64,000 nucleotides of DNA. Origin: an uncultured Muribaculaceae bacterium. Its GTDB lineage: Bacteria > Bacteroidota > Bacteroidia > Bacteroidales > Muribaculaceae. The position numbers and the translations under genes are program-made. Of the stretch, positions 60,651 to 64,000 are shown piece by piece (positions within the stretch are counted from its first letter, which is position 1; every line of letters starts with the position of its first letter). The notes under the pieces are model-generated. The model did no database searches. It had not been told where the DNA came from and saw only the letters and a list, made by a program, of their open reading frames with translations. Location: positions 1 to 64,000 of the forward strand of contig CAJTXL010000014.1 in NCBI GenBank assembly GCA_910583525.1, written 5' to 3'.

Positions 60651-62204
60651 TTAGAGGGGGATGTTGCCGTGCTTTTTGGCAGGGTTGACAACCTTCTTGG
60701 TAGCGAGTTGCTGCAATGCGCGTATGATGCGGAAGCGTGTGTTGCGAGGCTCGATGACATCGTCGATATAGCCGTATTTTGCAGCGTTGTAGGGGTTGCA
60801 GAACAGTTTGTTGTATTCAGCTTCGCGTTCGGCAAGTACTTTGGCCGGGTCTTCGCTGGCTTTGGCTTCTTTGGCATAGAGCACTTCGACAGCGCCTGCG
60901 CCGCCCATTACTGCGATTTCGGCTGTGGGCCATGCGTAGTTCATGTCGCCGCGGAGCTGTTTGCAGCTCATGACGATGTGGCTGCCGCCGTAGCTCTTTC
61001 GCAGTGTCACCGTTACTTTGGGCACGGTGGCTTCGCCGAAGGCGTAGAGTAGTTTCGCACCGTGGAGAATTACGCCGTTGTATTCCTGGCCTGTGCCTGG
61101 AAGGAAGCCCGGAACGTCGACGAGCGTTACCAAAGGAATGTTGAAAGCGTCGCAGAAGCGGACGAAGCGAGCGCCTTTACGCGATGCGTTGCTGTCGAGA
61201 ACACCGGCGAGGTATTTCGGCTGGTTGGCCACGATACCTACGGCCTGGCCGTTGAAGCGTGCGAAGCCGACGATGATGTTCTTGGCATAGTCGCGCTGTA
61301 CTTCGAGGAACTCGCCGTTGTCGATGATTGCGCCGATGACCTCGTACATGTCGTAGGGTCGGTTGGGCGAGTCGGGGATGATGTCGTTGAGAGAATCTTC
61401 GAGACGGTCGATGGGGTCGGTGCATTCGACTAGCGGCGGCTCTTCGAGATTGTTCTGAGGTATGAACGAGAAGAGTTTGCGGATGATTTTGAGTGCGTCT
61501 TCGCCGTCTTCGGCTGCAAAGTGGCACACGCCGCTTTTCTGTGAGTGCACTTCGGCACCGCCGAGGGCTTCTTGTGTGACGTCTTCGCCGGTGACGGTCT
61601 TTACCACTTTCGGACCGGTGAGGAACATATACGAGATGCCTTTTGCCATGATGGTGAAGTCGGTCAGGGCAGGGGAGTAGACCGCACCGCCGGCACACGG
61701 GCCGAGGATGGCCGAAATCTGGGGTATCACACCCGAGGCCATGATGTTGCGCTGGAATATTTCGGCATATCCGGCAAGGGCGTTGATGCCTTCCTGGATG
61801 CGTGCGCCGCCTGAGTCGTTAAGGCCGATTACAGGAGCTCCCATCTTCATTGCCATATCCATCACTTTGCATATTTTCAAAGCCATGGTTTCGGAGAGGG
61901 AGCCTCCGAATACGGTGAAATCCTGTGCGAATACGTACACGAGGCGTCCGTCGATTGTGCCGTAGCCCGTAACGACACCGTCGCCGAGGAACGATTTCTT
62001 TTCTTGTCCGAAGTTGGTGCAACGGTGGCGCACGAACATGTCGAGTTCTTCAAACGAGCCTTCGTCGAGAAGTTGGGCTATGCGTTCACGGGCCGTGTAT
62101 TTGCCGCGTTCGTGCTGTTTTTCAATTGCTTTTTCGCCACCGCCGATACGGGCCTGGGCGCGAAGCTCTATTAGTTCTTTTACCTTTTCAAGCTGGCTGC
62201 TCAT
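60651..62204 (-). CDS. mmdA: Methylmalonyl-CoA decarboxylase carboxyltransferase subunit
   Basis: The carboxyltransferase (517 residues) of the acyl-CoA carboxylase beta family. It moves the carboxyl group from methylmalonyl-CoA to biotin, giving propionyl-CoA. Typical stretches are KQHERGKYTARERIAQLLDE, GLNDSGGARIQEGINALAGY, PCAGGAVYSPALTDF and VDVPGFLPGTGQEYNGVILH. A propionyl-CoA carboxylase beta subunit would look alike. The adjacent sodium-pump subunits and epimerase favour the decarboxylase. It lies 36 bases after mce. Confidence 0.93.
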   Translation of the reverse strand: MSSQLEKVKELIELRAQARIGGGEKAIEKQHERGKYTARERIAQLLDEGSFEELDMFVRHRCTNFGQEKKSFLGDGVVTGYGTIDGRLVYVFAQDFTVFGGSLSETMALKICKVMDMAMKMGAPVIGLNDSGGARIQEGINALAGYAEIFQRNIMASGVIPQISAILGPCAGGAVYSPALTDFTIMAKGISYMFLTGPKVVKTVTGEDVTQEALGGAEVHSQKSGVCHFAAEDGEDALKIIRKLFSFIPQNNLEEPPLVECTDPIDRLEDSLNDIIPDSPNRPYDMYEVIGAIIDNGEFLEVQRDYAKNIIVGFARFNGQAVGIVANQPKYLAGVLDSNASRKGARFVRFCDAFNIPLVTLVDVPGFLPGTGQEYNGVILHGAKLLYAFGEATVPKVTVTLRKSYGGSHIVMSCKQLRGDMNYAWPTAEIAVMGGAGAVEVLYAKEAKASEDPAKVLAEREAEYNKLFCNPYNAAKYGYIDDVIEPRNTRFRIIRALQQLATKKVVNPAKKHGNIPL

Positions 62205-62240
62205 AATTATGTGTCGGGAAATGTGTTATGAGTCGTTAGA

Positions 62241-62663
62241 TTATTGTTTCTTGGGGTCTTCGCACAGCTCGACGAGAGTGCCGACTGTCGATTTGGGGTG
62301 AAGGAATGCAATGTTGAGGCCTTCGGCACCTTTGCGCGGCGCCTTGTCGATGAGGCGGCAACCTTTGGCTTCCATTTCGGCAAGGGCATTTGCCACTCCG
62401 TCTTCTACGGCGAAGGCAATGTGCTGTATGCCGCCGCGGCCGCCGTTGGCTGCGATGAATTTGCAGATGGCGCTGTCTTCGGCTGTGCCTTCAAGAAGCT
62501 CAAGTTTGGTCTGACCTACCTTGAAAAAGGCGGTGCGCACTTTCTGGTCGGGCACTTCTTCAATGGCGAAGCATTTGAAGCCGAGCATGTTTTCGTAGAA
62601 AGGAATTGCCTCGTCGAGCGAAGGCACGGCAATGCCGATGTGTTCGATATGGGAAATATCCAT
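62241..62663 (-). CDS. mce: Methylmalonyl-CoA epimerase
   Basis: A 140-residue VOC-fold metalloenzyme that interconverts the (R) and (S) forms of methylmalonyl-CoA, linking methylmalonyl-CoA mutase to the decarboxylase. Metal ligands appear in SHIEHIGIAVPS, GIQHIAFAVED and GTLVELCED. It leads the propionate-forming operon. The leader (62664 to about 62761) can fold into a terminator-like hairpin. Confidence 0.95.
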   Translation of the reverse strand: MDISHIEHIGIAVPSLDEAIPFYENMLGFKCFAIEEVPDQKVRTAFFKVGQTKLELLEGTAEDSAICKFIAANGGRGGIQHIAFAVEDGVANALAEMEAKGCRLIDKAPRKGAEGLNIAFLHPKSTVGTLVELCEDPKKQ

Positions 62664-62702
62664 AGCTGTTTTGTGATTATGGTTTGATATATTAATAAAC
62701 GC

Positions 62703-62758
62703 GTCAAAAACCGCAAACGGCGCATGCGCCGCATTCGGTGCATGTCGTTTTACGGTTT
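62703..62758 (-). terminator. Terminator-like hairpin in the mce leader
   Basis: On the minus strand AAACCGTAAAACG (62746-62758) pairs with CGTTTGCGGTTT (62708-62719) with one wobble and one bulge. An inner CATGC/GCATG stem extends it, and the sequence then reads TTTTTG. It contains the palindrome CGGCGCATGCGCCG (62718-62731). It lies between the lrp stop and the mce start, downstream of a -7 box at 62766. It could be the lrp terminator or an attenuator of the mce operon. Confidence 0.5.
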
Positions 62759-62765
62759 ATGTGTG

Positions 62766-62773
62766 CAAATATA
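62766..62773 (-). promoter_or_regulatory. -7 promoter box of the mce operon (TATATTTG)
   Basis: It matches TAnnTTTG on the minus strand, giving a leader of about 100 bases that spans the hairpin at 62703-62758. No clear -33 TTTG is present. Confidence 0.5.
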
Positions 62774-62832
62774 AGCAAAATGTTTGGCGTGGCCTCGATG
62801 TTTCGTCAGTTTTTTGCATCGAGGCTTGCACC

Positions 62833-63300
62833 TTATTTTTCGTCTTCTATCGGAAGAGGACGTTTGAAGCATTCTCTGAATGATACCATTGTCTCTGTCG
62901 AAGCCAAGGGCAGTGCGCGCATTCTCTCGGTGACGATTTTGAGGATGTCGCCGTTGCTGCGTGCGTGCAGTTTCACTATCAGGTCGTATTTGCCTGTCAC
63001 GATGTGGCATTCGCTTATTTCCCTGATTTCTTTTACGGCTTCTATCAGTTCGTTTATGTCTGTGCCCGGTTTGGCGCACAATCCGACATAGGCTACTACG
63101 TTGAAGCCGATTGTCGATGGGTCGAGCTCGCAATGTGAGCCTACAATGACTTTTGATGCCAGCAGCCGCTGTACGCGCTGATGCACGGCTGCTCCTGACA
63201 CGCCGTAGTCACGCGCTATCTCGAGATAGGGGGTGCGTGCGTTTTCGCACAGCGCGTTCAAGATGGTGATGTCGAGTTTGTCAAAGTGCTGTCGGGGCAT
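62833..63300 (-). CDS. Lrp/AsnC-family transcription regulator
   Basis: A 155-residue DNA-binding regulator that usually responds to an amino acid. The N-terminal helix-turn-helix (LDITILNALCENARTPYLEI, RDYGVSGAAVHQRVQRL) is followed by a RAM ligand-binding and oligomerisation domain (AYVGLCAKPGTDINELIEAV, CHIVTGKYDLIVKLHARSNG). Its ligand and targets are unknown. It lies upstream of the mce operon on the same strand and could control it. Confidence 0.93.
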   Translation of the reverse strand: MPRQHFDKLDITILNALCENARTPYLEIARDYGVSGAAVHQRVQRLLASKVIVGSHCELDPSTIGFNVVAYVGLCAKPGTDINELIEAVKEIREISECHIVTGKYDLIVKLHARSNGDILKIVTERMRALPLASTETMVSFRECFKRPLPIEDEK

Positions 63301-63381
63301 AATGTTGTGTTGTGATAAGGTGGTGTGCTATAGAGGAAGAACTCGTGCCGTCTGTTACGGCGTTGTTTTTATGGTACTTTG

Positions 63382-63389
63382 CAAAATTA
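63382..63389 (-). promoter_or_regulatory. -7 promoter box of the Lrp/AsnC regulator (TAATTTTG)
   Basis: It matches TAnnTTTG on the minus strand, 81 bases before the ATG at 63300. There is no -33 TTTG at the usual distance. Confidence 0.45.
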
Positions 63390-63455
63390 ATGATAATTTT
63401 TTGATATATTTATTTTTGGCATGGAAAAATGTGTGTAATTTCTATAATTAAAGTC

Positions 63456-63504
63456 AAAAAAAAGCACCCGAAGCGACTTCGCGTTGATTTGTCGCTTCGG
63501 GTGC
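63456..63504 (-). terminator. Terminator of the OmpH/Skp gene
   Basis: A perfect 14-bp stem, GCACCCGAAGCGAC (63464-63477) with GTCGCTTCGGGTGC (63491-63504), is followed on the minus strand by T8 (63456-63463). Confidence 0.9.
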
Positions 63505-63527
63505 CGATGTCTTTATTCCGGATGTAC

Positions 63528-64000
63528 TTAGATGCCGAGTTTTGTGCGTACCTGTTGTGTGAGGTCTACAACGTCTGTTCCGGTGTAGAGGAGCAGGCCT
63601 TTTTCGTTGGGGAATACGAAAGTAAACGAACCTTCGGCTCCCACGGCCTTGACGGCGTCCTGGATTTTAGCCTGTATGGGTGCCATGAGCGTTTCCTGAA
63701 GGCGTGCGAGGTCTTGTTGGGCGGTGTTGCGGAATTGGTCTACTTTCTGCACACGTTCGTTTATTTCCTGCACTTTGCGTTCCTTGATAGGTTCGGGAGT
63801 GGCTGCGTCGTTCTGTATTGTCTGGTAGTCGGCATAGAGCTTGTTGACTTCTTCCTGAAGTTTTGCAAACTCTTCTTCGTATTTTTTTGAAGTGTCGGTT
63901 AGCTGTGTCTGCATGGCCGTCGTTTCGGGCATTGCTTGGAAGATGGCTTCAAGGTCTACAACGCCGAATTTCTGAGCGAATGCGCTCATGGGAAGCGCCA
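63528..64000 (-). CDS. OmpH/Skp-family periplasmic chaperone, 5'-truncated
   Basis: The end of a Skp-like chaperone for outer-membrane proteins. The frame continues past a Met at 63989 to the window edge (residues ALP before MSAFAQKFGVVD), and that sequence looks like the tail of a signal peptide cleaved after SAFAQ, so the true start lies outside. The mature part begins KFGVVDLEAIFQAMPET. It has the long charged helical arms typical of Skp (about 30-110 of the visible part) and ends in a strand-rich body (FTFVFPNEKGLLLYTG). A strong terminator follows. Confidence 0.9.
   Translation of the reverse strand, partial: ALPMSAFAQKFGVVDLEAIFQAMPETTAMQTQLTDTSKKYEEEFAKLQEEVNKLYADYQTIQNDAATPEPIKERKVQEINERVQKVDQFRNTAQQDLARLQETLMAPIQAKIQDAVKAVGAEGSFTFVFPNEKGLLLYTGTDVVDLTQQVRTKLGI

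Noticed and set aside
1..64000. CRISPR arrays, tRNA or rRNA genes, insertion sequences
   Set aside because: I found no regularly spaced repeats, no tRNA- or rRNA-like sequence and no transposase or integrase frame on either strand.

Overview
The window is ordinary, gene-dense chromosome of a gut Bacteroidales bacterium, most likely Muribaculaceae or a close relative. Four things support this: Bacteroidetes promoters (TTTG, about 20 bases, TAnnTTTG) before many genes; a SusC/SusD polysaccharide-utilisation locus; a sodium-pumping methylmalonyl-CoA decarboxylase cluster of the succinate/propionate pathway; and several Bacteroidetes-restricted families (DUF4491, DUF4831, DUF6377, OstA-like). The family-level placement is inference. 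I see no rRNA, tRNA, CRISPR array, integrase or transposase. No gap between genes exceeds 300 bases; the longest (about 479-733, 41824-42064 and 63301-63527) hold promoters, hairpins and, in one case, a run of nine Gs.

Layout. 1-478: 3'-truncated unknown gene (minus strand). 734-14872 (minus): alpha-2-macroglobulin-like protein, class I fumarase, OmpA-type porin, transketolase, HflX and an acyl-CoA ligase. 15078-15416 (plus): small DUF4491 membrane protein. 15382-23399 (minus): a closely packed run dnaE, trxA, nnr, DUF4831, TPR, rRNA methyltransferase (in transcription order). 23565-24464 (plus): glycosyltransferase. 24390-32533 (minus): a six-gene run surA-like, ostA-like, acyltransferase, metallophosphoesterase, tex, folK. 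32725-38259 (plus): gyrB, rnr, folB and a polysaccharide-export lipoprotein. 38344-39911 (minus): ilvE and an HD-domain protein.

40099-55940 (plus) is the main accessory region. It holds a membrane-anchored DUF6377 regulator, SusC, SusD, a surface glycan-binding lipoprotein with two copies of one binding module, a BACON-GH16 laminarinase-type lipoprotein, a GH5 lipoprotein, two different GH3 enzymes and a small outer-membrane barrel. The enzyme set fits a beta-glucan, probably beta-1,3-linked or mixed-linkage: GH16 and GH5 cut at the surface, SusC/D import the pieces, and GH3 enzymes release glucose. A terminator after the binding protein and a new promoter before GH16 split the locus into at least two transcription units.

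56045-57901 (minus) is an unusual secreted esterase with a long N-terminal repeat-rich region. 58060-62663 (minus) is the propionate-pathway cluster mce-mmdA-OadG-biotin carrier-mmdB, whose OadG subunit carries an N-terminal lamin-tail domain. Its leader can form a terminator-like hairpin. An Lrp/AsnC regulator (62833-63300) and a 5'-truncated OmpH/Skp chaperone (63528-64000) end the window.

No wholly new system stands out. The most interesting points are the near-leaderless promoters, the G tract and split transcription of the polysaccharide locus, the lamin-tail/OadG fusion, the esterase fusion, the missing thioester in the macroglobulin, and two REP-like double hairpins.
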